DNA of 64,000 nucleotides from Schaalia sp. lx-260 (GCF_021083645.1 NZ_JAJNRQ010000002.1:372001-436000), one strand, 5' to 3'. Shown: positions 7,174 to 16,869, counted from the first letter of the stretch. The notes: a model not told the origin generated them from the letters alone. A program made the numbers and translations.

Positions 7174-8492
7174 TATTTCAACAACTGCCTGATATTCCGC
7201 GTCTCTATACAGCGTGCGCTGAATGGAGTGCCTGCGCATTGTATGCATTACTTTTCTGGGATACCCGAATTCCTCGGCGCCACACTGTCACGGCATTACT
7301 CCTTGGACTTCCCTTATTAATATTCATACAATTTATCGCCGGAAAAGCACCTATTGAACTATGGATACCGGGCATGTTGGCTGCCATTATCACAATGGCA
7401 TGTATCATTTGGATGGCTACTGGAGAAAACTGGGTTTTTATCGGGCACCTTACAACCCGCGCTTTCGTTTTCGCAGAACTTGTTGCTTCTTTTTCTTGGC
7501 ACCTAGTGGTCTGGTCCCTAAGGGATGACTCCCCCACACACCCCTCTGTTATTTTTCTCAGTATTCTCATTCACGCAGTTGTTATCACTATCGTATGGTT
7601 CAGCGAAAAACGCCATTTCCCCCGCGAAGAACCCACTCGATTGCTCGGTGTCGATCTATGGTCAGCAATTGCTATCACCGCAATAACATTTGCAATGTCA
7701 AATCTATCTTTTATAACTGTGACAACACCTTTTTCTGGACGTGCAGGAAGTGAAATCTTTTATATTCGCACCCTTGTTGATCTCTGTGGTTTTATTTTGC
7801 TATACGCACAACAAGAACGCTTACGTCAGATCACAGTTACCAGCGAATTAGCTACCATGAATGCTGTTCTTCATGCTCAGCACACTCAGTACTTACAGGC
7901 AAAAGCAAATATTGAGGCAGCTGCACGTGTACGCCATGATATGAAGCATCAAATTGCTTTAATTCGAGATGAAGTAGATTCAGACCGCACTCACGTATAC
8001 CTCAGTGAATTAGAACGTACAGTCGGTGCTTTACGACAGCAATACCATTGCGGTAACCCTGTACTTGATGTGATCCTCACATCGAAAGCAGATTCATGCG
8101 CTGCTTCCGATATTACTTTTACAGCAGTTGTTGACGGCACTTTAGTATCAAATATGACAGCTATGGATATTGCTACCCTTTTCGGTAATGCCCTGGATAA
8201 CGCTATTGAAGCATCAATGCGAGTTGAAGCACCCGAACAACGACTGATTAATGTCGCTTTACATTCCCAGGGAACGATGGTTGTTTTACGAGTCGATAAC
8301 TGGTTCGACGGTCATGTGGAAGTTGACGAAGCCGGTGACCTCCGCACCGTCAAAAACGATAACTCACTACACGGATACGGTATTCGTTCTATCCGATGGA
8401 CAGCACATAAATACGGTGGTGAAGTCACCACTCATATCAAGAACCACTGGTTTACCTTGACAGTCCTCTTACCATCAACAATTCAAGAATAA
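7170..8492 (+). CDS. HPK10-type (AgrC-like) sensor histidine kinase
   Basis: 440 residues: about six TM helices over residues 15-210, a linker coiled coil (about 215-255), and the phospho-acceptor His256 in RHDMKHQ, the HPK10 'RHDxxHH' type. A GHKL ATPase domain follows, with N box LFGNALDNAIEAS and G box LHGYGIRS. The polytopic, loop-poor sensor is typical of kinases that read small peptides. It partners with the overlapping LytTR regulator. No AgrB/AgrD-like processing gene is next to it, so the ligand is not evident. Confidence 0.9.
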   Translation: MIFQQLPDIPRLYTACAEWSACALYALLFWDTRIPRRHTVTALLLGLPLLIFIQFIAGKAPIELWIPGMLAAIITMACIIWMATGENWVFIGHLTTRAFVFAELVASFSWHLVVWSLRDDSPTHPSVIFLSILIHAVVITIVWFSEKRHFPREEPTRLLGVDLWSAIAITAITFAMSNLSFITVTTPFSGRAGSEIFYIRTLVDLCGFILLYAQQERLRQITVTSELATMNAVLHAQHTQYLQAKANIEAAARVRHDMKHQIALIRDEVDSDRTHVYLSELERTVGALRQQYHCGNPVLDVILTSKADSCAASDITFTAVVDGTLVSNMTAMDIATLFGNALDNAIEASMRVEAPEQRLINVALHSQGTMVVLRVDNWFDGHVEVDEAGDLRTVKNDNSLHGYGIRSIRWTAHKYGGEVTTHIKNHWFTLTVLLPSTIQE

Positions 8493-8529
8493 GGACATAA
8501 AAGCACGCAGACGCATAGCCAACGAAAAT

Positions 8530-9582
8530 CTAGTTAAAACCAATGAAAGAACGGGCAACCTTATAACCAGCTGTAATGACTCGCTGCCCTGCCCGACCTG
8601 GCAAGGTAATAAGACATCCCAGTAAATCAGCCCGCACGGCACGAGATGCTTGCGGATTACGCTCAGCTAATTCACGCCACAAACGTTCTTTCGTTTCTAG
8701 ATGTTCTGGGGTTCCAGAAAGCAGCAACATCACAGTACATGCCGCACAGTTAATCCTCAGATAATGCACCATATACCGGTAGAGATTCGCAGGTACATCC
8801 GCAGGATTTGGCATTGCCTCAACCATTGCGAGATTTACACGGAGTAGCTGGTCAATACGTGTAATCATGACAGATTCATTGACTGACTGATCATCGCGTC
8901 CAATGAAATAACGGTACAAATCCACATCAAGGTATCGAATTGTACGAACCAGAGGTAAAGGAGTGTGACTATACAGGTAGTCCACATAGAAAGTATGTTC
9001 TGGCAAAATTAGACCAGACTCACGAACCAAATCTGTTCGTAATATCAACGAATGCATCATCAAATATTGGTCATAGCGACATGGACGCATATCATCCCAC
9101 GTGATTACACGCCCCTGAGGAAGCACATTACGGAATTTAATAACAGCTTTATGCGCACGTCCTTGCTTCTCATAGACGTAATTGGTGACCAGCAGATCAA
9201 GGATTTGACCATTTTCCCTGTCTGTACGAAGTGTACGTAAAACTTCCTGCATAGCGGCACGATCCACCCAGTCATCTGAATCAACCACTTTCAGATGTGT
9301 TCCACGGGCATGAGCGATACCAGCATTTAAGGCGCCACCGTGTCCAGCATTTTTCTGATGAATTGCTCGAACACGGCCAGGGTGTTGCGCTGCCCATTGG
9401 TCCGCGATACGTGCTGTTTCATCAGTTGAACCGTCATTGACTATCAGTACCTCTACTTCATCCCCATACCCCACTAAGGACTGCATGGCACGACCTAAGT
9501 AGTCCTGAGAATTGTAAGAAGGAACAATCACACTTAAAAGAGGACGATCATCGTACTCGGATATTTGAGCGTTCTTTTGCAT
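8530..9582 (-). CDS. Family 2 glycosyltransferase
   Basis: 350 residues. The start is placed at ATG 9582 because AGAGG precedes it by 5 bases; a GTG at 9588 would overlap that site. The GT-A fold is clear: LLSVIVPSYNSQDYLGRAM, VLIVNDGSTDETA, then GHGGALNAGIAHARG and the metal-binding VDSDDWVD. It has no TM segments, so it is cytoplasmic or peripheral. It resembles enzymes that transfer a sugar to a lipid or polysaccharide acceptor. With the GtrA-like protein and glycosidases next to it, a cell-envelope glycan role is likely. Donor and acceptor cannot be told. Confidence 0.85.
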   Translation of the reverse strand: MQKNAQISEYDDRPLLSVIVPSYNSQDYLGRAMQSLVGYGDEVEVLIVNDGSTDETARIADQWAAQHPGRVRAIHQKNAGHGGALNAGIAHARGTHLKVVDSDDWVDRAAMQEVLRTLRTDRENGQILDLLVTNYVYEKQGRAHKAVIKFRNVLPQGRVITWDDMRPCRYDQYLMMHSLILRTDLVRESGLILPEHTFYVDYLYSHTPLPLVRTIRYLDVDLYRYFIGRDDQSVNESVMITRIDQLLRVNLAMVEAMPNPADVPANLYRYMVHYLRINCAACTVMLLLSGTPEHLETKERLWRELAERNPQASRAVRADLLGCLITLPGRAGQRVITAGYKVARSFIGFN

Positions 9583-9808
9583 AGTCACCTCTTTATACTG
9601 CCTGACTTAGACAACAATGACAATAGAAACATTCGTTTACGTATAACCCTCATATGAATTGAGCCGATCAAAAGATCTCACAAGCATCTGATACTTTTCT
9701 GATGAAAGTATTAAAATACAGGATTTTTCCATTATTCTGCAGCATATCTTTACCTCTATTCGTTCTTTTTCATAAGAAACACAGGATACGGCCTCAAGAA
9801 ATACGCGC

Positions 9809-9849
9809 GCCCTCCCCTACCATTAAAATTTAATGATATGAAGGAGGGC
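9809..9849 (-). terminator. Nested hairpin downstream of the GtrA-like gene
   Basis: GCCCTCC (9809-9815) pairs with GGAGGGC (9843-9849) around an inner near-perfect palindrome CATTAAAATTTAATG (9821-9835). On the minus strand TATTTCTT follows. It lies 16 bp after the stop of the GtrA-like gene. Confidence 0.55.
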
Positions 9850-9865
9850 AGGTTAGAGGATTTAT

Positions 9866-10510
9866 TCAGGAGCTCATAGAATCTGCTGTCACAACAGGTG
9901 TTTTGATTTTTTCAGCAGATTCTTCTGGCACCTGACGAAAAATCACCTTAAAAATCGGGAAGAATACCCAGAAAGAAATCGCCGAGTTAATAATCATCGT
10001 GAGAACGTCAGCAATAACCTGCCCCATTCCCATCCCGAAAGAGCTCTGGAAGAAAGAATAAATAGGGGCTTTATACACCACTTGTAAAGCTGCAGCTAAA
10101 ATTGTGATCGCCACATATGCAATCGCGTACCACATGGCTGCTTTCCACACGGATGAATTTGACTTAAAAGTAATATTTCGTTGAGCAAAGAAGTTAATAA
10201 CCTGTGCAATAAGTAAAGTAATCTGCACGGCAAGAAAATAGGCTAAGCCACCGCCAAATCCTTCTGGAGTTACCGGACCTGCCGCATAATCAAACATGTA
10301 AACGACAACCCCATTACTCATACCGATAGGTAAAAATTGGAAAGCTGTATCTACAAGTGCCGTTTTACCGAAAACCCACTTAAAAACGGGCATAAGTATA
10401 AGCTGAAGAAGCGTTACCCCATTTGAAAGGATAAAAAACACGATAAATTGAGAACTTGTCACGTGTTTTTCTGCAAAAGAATTCCATTTTTCAGCAAGTC
10501 CGCGAAACAT
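9866..10510 (-). CDS. GtrA-like membrane protein
   Basis: 214 residues from the Met at 10510 (MFRGLAEKWNSF, with AGAG upstream); a longer frame to 10606 has no support. Four to five TM helices with the GtrA-typical RNITFKSN ('NR.WTF'-like) motif after the third. Family members flip or channel lipid-linked sugars, classically undecaprenyl-phosphate glucose, in O-antigen or teichoic acid and arabinogalactan decoration. It lies just downstream of a GH3 gene and upstream of the GT2 gene on the same strand. A joint role in glycan modification is inferred. Confidence 0.75.
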   Translation of the reverse strand: MFRGLAEKWNSFAEKHVTSSQFIVFFILSNGVTLLQLILMPVFKWVFGKTALVDTAFQFLPIGMSNGVVVYMFDYAAGPVTPEGFGGGLAYFLAVQITLLIAQVINFFAQRNITFKSNSSVWKAAMWYAIAYVAITILAAALQVVYKAPIYSFFQSSFGMGMGQVIADVLTMIINSAISFWVFFPIFKVIFRQVPEESAEKIKTPVVTADSMSS

Positions 10511-10616
10511 TTTTATCTCTTTCACTTTTAAGTTCTGACATTGAGAGAATAAGTGACACAATTTTGACAGCAATGAAATTATTCGTTGATTCATCGAATG
10601 CGCCACAGGATTTTAT

Positions 10617-13064
10617 TCATGAGGCTGCAGATGCGTGACCAGCTTCGCTACGTGTCACAGCTTCATCAATGGCCCGTTGAGTCTGACGATTTTGCCTGCG
10701 TGTTCTCACGATTTCACGAATTAAATGCCCAAGTCCTCGGAAAGTACGTCCATTAACACATTCCACAATTGCATCAACTGCTTGCGTGGAAATCAGGCCC
10801 TTACTCATTTTCCCCATTGCCCGAAAAGGCATATTTGTCAGGAATAAAATATTCAGATCAGGTTTTCCTGTGGCATCCGCTTGTGCTTTTTTCTTTTCAA
10901 GCATACGGCCTGCACAACGCGCAACCCAGCTACGGGAATAAACCATATTCGACAGCGGATCATTTACAGTCAACACTGTTGCTTTTTGATGCTGAGGCAC
11001 AGGATATCCTAGGAGCTTTGCCACATCTGCATCGCTTAGGTCACGTACATGGCCTGTTTGATACGGCACAGGAATCGCTTCATACCCTTCAGCACTATTG
11101 TCATCTTGTGATGCGACATCCCACGTAGCGTTCAAAACCAAATCTGCAATATTATTCCCAATGCTCACAGTCCATCGGCCACTTTCAACCTGCCATTTGT
11201 GGTGAGCGCGATCAAAATGACGGAATGTGTACTGGTCAAAAGGAATAAAAACCTCTGTGCTTTCGCCAGCTTCAAGTCTGACTTTCGCAAAGCCTTTCAG
11301 TTCACGCCTTGGTCCCCATACTTTCCCCGGACGAGCAACATACATTTGTGGAACACACACACCTGCACGATCAGATGTATTCGTCACTGTGAAACGAACG
11401 CCCTCAGATGCCAGAACAATATCTGAGTATTCCCACGTTGCATACGACAGGCCATAACCAAAAGGGAAAGCAACAGGAACTTCAGCGGTATCAAAATAAC
11501 GGTAGCCCACATACGGACCTTCACGGTACACAGAAAAAGGTTCATGTGAAGGGACAAAACCACAAGTCGGATGATCCTCTAAACGCAATGGCCATGTTTG
11601 CGATAGACGTCCTGACGGCTCAGCATGCCCCATCAGAATATCCCATGCAGCACTTGCGCCGGCTTGCCCTGATAAACATGTATGAACCAATGCCTGAGTA
11701 AATGTCAGCCATGAGGTTTCAACAACTGATCCTGCTGAAAGCACAACAACAATACGATCATTGATACTCGCTAAAGATTCAAGCAAAGTGCGTTGAACTT
11801 GCGGGATCTGCAGATGTTGACGATCAAGCCCTTCAGACTCAGAAAGCTCATCTAAACCTAAAGCCAGCACAACCACATCAGCACGAGCAGCTAATTCGCA
11901 TGCTTCACTTATAAGATCTGGCCGCGGTTTGCCTAAACGATCGTATCCTTGTGCATAACCCACAACATGCACATCAGCATTTGTCGCTGTATCACACAGG
12001 CTTTCCAGCTGAGTCGGATTGATCTGCGAGGAACCCGAACCCTGATAACGCGGATTTTGTGCCATATCACCAATAATCGCAACACGAGTACCGGAAGCCA
12101 GAGGCAAAATACCGTTATTTCGCATCAGAACAATAGATTCGCGTGCCACTTGACGGGCAAGCTCATGGTGAGCCTCACGATTATATGTGGGACGTTCTTC
12201 ATGCGAATGAGCCGAACGTGCAATAGCAATTACTTCAGCAACACGAGCACGCACATCGGCTTCACTTATCTCACCGGCTTCAACTGCTGCAAGGATTTCA
12301 CGCACAGAATGAAGGCCCGGAGCCGGCATTTCTAAAGACCCACCAGCCCTTACCGCTGCAGAAGCTGAATTAGAACCACCCCAGTCGGAAACAACCATCC
12401 CATCAAAACCCCATTCATTCCTGAGGATATCAGTAAGTAAATGAGCGTTTTCATGCGCATATGTCCCATTAATTTTATTGTAGGAAGACATGAGGGCACG
12501 AGGATGCGATTCACGGACAATAATTTCAAAAGCGGTTAAATAAATTTCACGCATAGTACGTTCATCAAGAACAGAATCAGAAGCTTGACGACGTAATTCC
12601 TGTGAATTCACCGCAAAATGTTTCGGCGTGGCGGCAACTCCTTGCGATTGAATACCCCTCACCATACCAGCAGCCATTTTCCCTGATAAATAGGGATCTT
12701 CAGAGTAATACTCAAAATTTCGCCCGCATAAAGGAGAACGAGCAATATTAAGACCTGGCCCTAAAAGAACATCCACTCCCAATGATCGCGCTTCTGCTCC
12801 TAATGCTTCACCCATAGACTCAGCAAGCTCCGGGTCCCATGAATGGGCCACTGTTGCAGCTGTAGGAAAACATGTGGCAGGTTCAGCAGCAGCGATCCCT
12901 AAGTGATCGCCTGACCCTAGCTGTCGCCTGACCCCGTGAGGCCCATCTGACATAACGAATGAAGGAATACCTCGTTTGGGAAGCGCTCGGGAATCCCACT
13001 CTGAAGTACCGGAAAGTAAAGCGGCAGCTTCAATAAGTGTGAGCGTCTCAGCTGTGGCCTTCAC
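10617..13064 (-). CDS. Cytoplasmic GH3 beta-glycosidase
   Basis: 815 residues in standard GH3 order. The (beta/alpha)8 domain has GIPSFVMSDGPHGVRR, GRNFEYYSEDPYLSG and KHFAVNSQE, with the nucleophile Asp near residue 227 in MVVSDWGG. Then comes the alpha/beta sandwich (RESIVLMRNNGILPL) and a fibronectin III-like domain around 580-650. The GTG start at 13064 has AGGAGG 6 bases upstream. There is no signal peptide, so it acts on imported oligosaccharides. About 130 C-terminal residues beyond the Fn3 domain are unassigned. Beta-glucosidase is the default call, and GH3 specificity cannot be read reliably from sequence. Confidence 0.9.
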   Translation of the reverse strand: MKATAETLTLIEAAALLSGTSEWDSRALPKRGIPSFVMSDGPHGVRRQLGSGDHLGIAAAEPATCFPTAATVAHSWDPELAESMGEALGAEARSLGVDVLLGPGLNIARSPLCGRNFEYYSEDPYLSGKMAAGMVRGIQSQGVAATPKHFAVNSQELRRQASDSVLDERTMREIYLTAFEIIVRESHPRALMSSYNKINGTYAHENAHLLTDILRNEWGFDGMVVSDWGGSNSASAAVRAGGSLEMPAPGLHSVREILAAVEAGEISEADVRARVAEVIAIARSAHSHEERPTYNREAHHELARQVARESIVLMRNNGILPLASGTRVAIIGDMAQNPRYQGSGSSQINPTQLESLCDTATNADVHVVGYAQGYDRLGKPRPDLISEACELAARADVVVLALGLDELSESEGLDRQHLQIPQVQRTLLESLASINDRIVVVLSAGSVVETSWLTFTQALVHTCLSGQAGASAAWDILMGHAEPSGRLSQTWPLRLEDHPTCGFVPSHEPFSVYREGPYVGYRYFDTAEVPVAFPFGYGLSYATWEYSDIVLASEGVRFTVTNTSDRAGVCVPQMYVARPGKVWGPRRELKGFAKVRLEAGESTEVFIPFDQYTFRHFDRAHHKWQVESGRWTVSIGNNIADLVLNATWDVASQDDNSAEGYEAIPVPYQTGHVRDLSDADVAKLLGYPVPQHQKATVLTVNDPLSNMVYSRSWVARCAGRMLEKKKAQADATGKPDLNILFLTNMPFRAMGKMSKGLISTQAVDAIVECVNGRTFRGLGHLIREIVRTRRQNRQTQRAIDEAVTRSEAGHASAAS

Positions 13065-13190
13065 GATTACCTCCTAGGGCTCCTTTGCCGACACTGCTGA
13101 TAAAAACAGCGATCTTTCAACTTCTATCCAAGCCGCACATTCACGCTTATGCCATTGCAACGACATAATTTGTCACTTTTCATCCATGTT

Positions 13191-13210
13191 TTACATCGTT
13201 ACGGATGTAA
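13191..13210. promoter_or_regulatory. Dyad, candidate operator upstream of the GH3 gene
   Basis: TTACATC (13191-13197) and GATGTAA (13204-13210) form a perfect 7+7 dyad with a 6-base spacer. It lies about 130 bp ahead of the cytoplasmic GH3 start. LacI-type sugar repressors commonly bind sites of this size. Three copies of a GTATAT(AT)GC motif follow at about 13217, 13235 and 13250. Confidence 0.35.
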
Positions 13211-13286
13211 TCACGTGTATATGCACGACACAAAGGTATATATGCGAGGTATATGCACAAAGATCCTCTTGTGCATCCAACAAAAA

Positions 13287-13325
13287 CTGTGAGGGCAAGG
13301 ACCTAATAGATCCTCACCCTCACAG
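13287..13325 (-). terminator. Terminator of the membrane-anchored GH3 gene
   Basis: CTGTGAGGG (13287-13295) pairs perfectly with CCCTCACAG (13317-13325), and an inner AGGA/TCCT segment extends the stem. On the minus strand TTTTTGTT follows, as in an intrinsic terminator. It separates this gene from the next GH3 gene. Confidence 0.8.
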
Positions 13326-13350
13326 TGCGATATGCCGAGCGCCAGTCAGA

Positions 13351-16284
13351 CTAGTTCTGTACTGCTGTTTCCACGCTCACTGTCGCCGCGCTGTGCTTAC
13401 GACAGCGACGCAACAGGCCATAGGCACCTAGCACAATAATGACTGCGCATAGACCTGTTACACCCCACTGAATGTACTTCCACGTTGGGGGCGTGTATGA
13501 CACGGTTGCTCCCGGCGCTTGTCCGTCCATAGCATTTGAATTTACTACAGCAAAGAGGATGTTCTTTGTTGCGTGACGGATATTCGAGACAGCATGAGCT
13601 GAGGTAGTATCTGCAAAACTCTTGGAGGGAGCAAAAGCCAGAGTCAAATCTGTACCAGCTTCAATACTTTGGTCCGGACTCATATAGCTATTTAAGTTAA
13701 AGTCCGAGATCGCAAAGCCTTCAAAACCCCATTCTCCACGTAAAACATCAGTCATTAAAGCCTTATTACCGCCTGCCCACGTCGCACCAATACGGTTATA
13801 TGAGCTCATAACAGCAGTAGCACCGACGGTCATTTCTGAGCGTGTCCCTTGCTTATCAGAAATGTATGTGACGGGCATTTTGACTTCTTTAATAGCCATT
13901 TCAAATGGTTTGAGGTAGAGTTCGCGGATCGCTTGCTCATTCGCCCAAACTGCGACACCGTTATTACTGCGGTTAGTTTCCTGGTCATTTAACGCAAAGT
14001 GTTTGAGTGTTGTGTACAGACCTTTCGTTGCTGCGCCTTGTGAGGTTGCAGCAGCCATCGCACCAGACAAGTATGGGTCTTCTGAGTAATACTCAAAGTT
14101 ACGGCCGGCAAAAGGACTGCGGTGCAGGTTCATAGCAGGCGCATACCAACCGGACACCTTCTTCAACAAGGATTCATTCCCCATCATCACACCCATATCC
14201 TGTGCAAGTTTCACATTCCATGTTTGTGCAATCGTGAATTCTGAAGGGTACGCAGGGCCATTAACAGAGGAATTAATGAATGACGAGAAGCCTGCTGGCC
14301 CGTCAAGATCCACCGCCTTTGGTTTTGCAATCGAAGGTAAAGCCGCTGAAGTATAGGCCCCATTAAGCAACATACTTGTCATATCTGACACATGCAGCGA
14401 ATCAAGGAGTTCATCCCACTTTGGGTCCTCATAGGACAAACCGCGCAAATCCACTAACGTCAAATCGGTTTTTGCTCCAGTTTTCGGCATAGATGCTTTG
14501 GAGGAATCAGCAACAGCTTTATGGTCCCACACGGCAAAACCTTGACGTGCAGCTTCGCTTGCGTGCAGGAGGTCGCCTTCAGGTGCTTGAGGGAAAGTAC
14601 CAGCGAAATCAGCACGTGACATATTCACGATCTTTCCGCTGTGTGAAGCCTCATCAGTAAATTGTGAAGAAACATCATCAAAACGATTTGTTGCAGCAGT
14701 TTTATCATGTGAACGAGGGTTCTTGTCATCGTAAATGATAGTGTCCTTGACCGTGTAGGTCACAGGTTCAGTACCGGGAGCAACAGTATGTGAATTGGTG
14801 CGTACACTCAGGGTGTACTCTCCTGCTTCAAGAACATATGCGTGAGCGTTCTTGTAGTCATAGGAGGCCATGTCCTCTGCACGCATAGTCAGTGTAACGG
14901 TTTGTGAGGAACCGGCAGCGATCAGATCTGTTTTAGCGAAAGCACCAAGAACGACCTCAGGTTTTTCAATTCCGCCACGAGTGTATGGGGCGGTGTAGTA
15001 CAGTTCTACGACCTCTTTACCAGGAATATTTCCTGTATTCGTTACTTCCACATCAACTGAAAGAGTGCCATCGGTATTTTCTGTGTGAGTGCCAACAATT
15101 TTCCAGTCAAAGTTGGTGTAGCTCAGACCGTAACCAAATGGGTAAACAACCGCTTGATCGTAGTTGATGAATTGTTCCGCGGCAGCAGTTTCCCAGTAGC
15201 GGTAGCCAACATAGATACCTTCTTGATAATTCACAAAAGGCGCAGTATCAGATACTTTCGCATTTGAAGCCACAGAGCTCAGCACATTGGACGGATAGGA
15301 AACTTTCAGATCATCATAAGCAAAGTGACCGAAGTTCACGTATGTCGGATCTTGCGTAAAGTCTGCTGCCCAGATATCAGTTGTACGACCAGATGGGTTA
15401 ATTTCACCACTCAAAACTTTGCCCACTGCGTTAAAACCTGACAGGCCAGGTGAACCGATCAGTAAAACTGCGTCAATTGCAGGGTCATTTTGTATAGGAG
15501 CCATTTCAATAGGTGTTGAAGCATTCACGACAACAACAACCGTGTCAAAGTGTTCTTTTGCCAGGTTAAGTAGGTCCAGTTCGTCTTTATTCAGCTCAAG
15601 TTGGTGCTGACCTGGAGTGTAGTTGTCATCCCAGCCATTCATGTCGCGTGTGAGGTCACCACCTTCACCACCGCCACGGCCGATGTACACCAGTGCCGCA
15701 TCTTTATAGTCAGCAAAAGTGGATTGAATGGCTTCATACTGCGTAACAGGAAGCTCCCCAATGTTGTAGGAGGAGATTTCTGGTTTATCCATTTCGATTA
15801 CCGCGCGACGGTTGGCTTTCGCATATTCGGCAATGGTTTGGTAAGCCACTTCATTCACGCTGAAACCAGAGTTTTCAAGCCCTGCTCGCGCATTAACAGC
15901 TGAGGTTGTGTCCACTGATCCAGAACCGGAGCCGCCATAGATGGGGTCTACTGCTGCACGACCCAGCATGGTTACGTGCGCTCCAGCTTTTAACGGTAAC
16001 GCTGAAGATACGTTCTTCGCCAGGACAATACCCTCACCTGCTATATCTTCGATGAGTTGAGCGGCAGCTTTTTCGTGTTCTTCAGTGCTCGCATAGTCAG
16101 CAGTGTAGTAGGAAGTATCCCATGTTTTCCCTTGCTCACTATTGTTCACTGTATAGGTTCCTGCACCAAGGACACCTTCAATCCACTTATCAAAAATACC
16201 AATAGCTATATTAGCAATGATGACAAAGACAGTAAAGACTGCGAGAATCGGCACCCAGATTGCCAAGAACTTTTTATTTGTCAT
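13351..16284 (-). CDS. Membrane-anchored GH3 glycosidase with swapped domain order
   Basis: 977 residues from ATG 16284 (MTNKKFLAIWVP); AAGGA lies 11 bases upstream. An N-terminal TM helix (about 5-30) is followed first by the alpha/beta sandwich domain (GEGIVLAKNVSSALPL, YGGSGSGSVD) and an Fn3-like domain (about 380-490). The catalytic barrel comes last: DLDGPAGFSSF, GRNFEYYSEDPYLSG, KHFALNDQE and the nucleophile Asp near residue 861 in AFAISDFN. This reversed order is known for a minority of GH3 enzymes (such as the Ruminococcus albus beta-glucosidase type). A second TM helix near the C-terminus (about 940-960) is followed by basic residues (RRCRKHS), so both ends are cytoplasmic and the enzyme faces outward. 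Confidence 0.9.
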   Translation of the reverse strand: MTNKKFLAIWVPILAVFTVFVIIANIAIGIFDKWIEGVLGAGTYTVNNSEQGKTWDTSYYTADYASTEEHEKAAAQLIEDIAGEGIVLAKNVSSALPLKAGAHVTMLGRAAVDPIYGGSGSGSVDTTSAVNARAGLENSGFSVNEVAYQTIAEYAKANRRAVIEMDKPEISSYNIGELPVTQYEAIQSTFADYKDAALVYIGRGGGEGGDLTRDMNGWDDNYTPGQHQLELNKDELDLLNLAKEHFDTVVVVVNASTPIEMAPIQNDPAIDAVLLIGSPGLSGFNAVGKVLSGEINPSGRTTDIWAADFTQDPTYVNFGHFAYDDLKVSYPSNVLSSVASNAKVSDTAPFVNYQEGIYVGYRYWETAAAEQFINYDQAVVYPFGYGLSYTNFDWKIVGTHTENTDGTLSVDVEVTNTGNIPGKEVVELYYTAPYTRGGIEKPEVVLGAFAKTDLIAAGSSQTVTLTMRAEDMASYDYKNAHAYVLEAGEYTLSVRTNSHTVAPGTEPVTYTVKDTIIYDDKNPRSHDKTAATNRFDDVSSQFTDEASHSGKIVNMSRADFAGTFPQAPEGDLLHASEAARQGFAVWDHKAVADSSKASMPKTGAKTDLTLVDLRGLSYEDPKWDELLDSLHVSDMTSMLLNGAYTSAALPSIAKPKAVDLDGPAGFSSFINSSVNGPAYPSEFTIAQTWNVKLAQDMGVMMGNESLLKKVSGWYAPAMNLHRSPFAGRNFEYYSEDPYLSGAMAAATSQGAATKGLYTTLKHFALNDQETNRSNNGVAVWANEQAIRELYLKPFEMAIKEVKMPVTYISDKQGTRSEMTVGATAVMSSYNRIGATWAGGNKALMTDVLRGEWGFEGFAISDFNLNSYMSPDQSIEAGTDLTLAFAPSKSFADTTSAHAVSNIRHATKNILFAVVNSNAMDGQAPGATVSYTPPTWKYIQWGVTGLCAVIIVLGAYGLLRRCRKHSAATVSVETAVQN

Positions 16285-16360
16285 CGGCTTTTTTATCCTT
16301 GCTGCGCCCACCGGCCCAACTCCTCGATTAAAAATTCGTATAAGTTAAAATATGGTAGTG

Positions 16361-16390
16361 GCTCAGAGCCACCGATCGGCGGCTCTGAGC
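16361..16390 (-). other. Perfect 10-bp inverted repeat between lipoprotein and GH3 genes
   Basis: GCTCAGAGCC (16361-16370) and GGCTCTGAGC (16381-16390) enclose a 10-base loop. On the minus strand a weak ATATTTTAAC tail follows, so it may be a leaky terminator or an mRNA-stabilising structure within the cluster. Confidence 0.55.
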
Positions 16391-16439
16391 TGTCCCCCAC
16401 AGATCTGCCCCCGGATAGGAGCAGACGTCTTTGTGATTA

Positions 16440-16856
16440 TTACTTGGTTTTCTCCGAGATTTTGCCATCTTGGTCAATCTGCCAAGTCTTTTGTGATTCT
16501 TTAGCAACTGCGCCAATCACATACTTGCCACCATTAATTTCCACAATAGAGGTTGTGAGTTTTTCTGTGGCATCTGAGTAGGCGTAAGGAACAACAAGCA
16601 TTCCGTATTTTTCGGTGGGCTTATCCACGTCATTCGCCAAGTAAATCTGTGTGAGTTCAGGCTTAGAAGCCAAGGTATCTTTCACAGTCTGCAGCGCCTT
16701 TTCCAGGTCAGCTTTCGTTGCTGAATCTTCACCGCTTGCAGCTGATGCAGAGGCGCCTGACTGTGTGGAGGAGCTGCTAGAACATGCAGCAAGACCAATG
16801 CCCATGGTGACAACAAGTGAGGCTGCCAGCGTGATACGAAGAAGTGAGTTTTTCAT
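16440..16856 (-). CDS. Small lipoprotein of unknown function
   Basis: 138 residues. A clear type II signal peptide ends in GLAAC, with lipidated Cys25, followed by a long Ser/Ala linker and a globular part of about 90 residues (ADLEKALQTVKDTL, YGMLVVPYAYSDATEKL, KYVIGAVAKESQKTWQIDQD). AAGGA stands 5 bases before the start. I do not recognise the domain. It lies between two GH3 genes on the same strand, so a surface role with those enzymes (substrate capture or inhibition) is a guess. It is bracketed by hairpins on both sides. Confidence 0.75.
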   Translation of the reverse strand: MKNSLLRITLAASLVVTMGIGLAACSSSSSTQSGASASAASGEDSATKADLEKALQTVKDTLASKPELTQIYLANDVDKPTEKYGMLVVPYAYSDATEKLTTSIVEINGGKYVIGAVAKESQKTWQIDQDGKISEKTK

Positions 16857-16869
16857 GTTTTTCCTTCCG

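Noticed and set aside
13186-13431. 81-codon plus-strand frame ahead of the cytoplasmic GH3 gene
   Set aside because: It runs through the operator-like dyad and the terminator at 13287-13325 and into the GH3 coding strand.
16057-16581. 174-codon plus-strand frame over the lipoprotein and GH3 start
   Set aside because: It overlaps the signal peptide regions of two well-supported minus-strand genes and has no start context.
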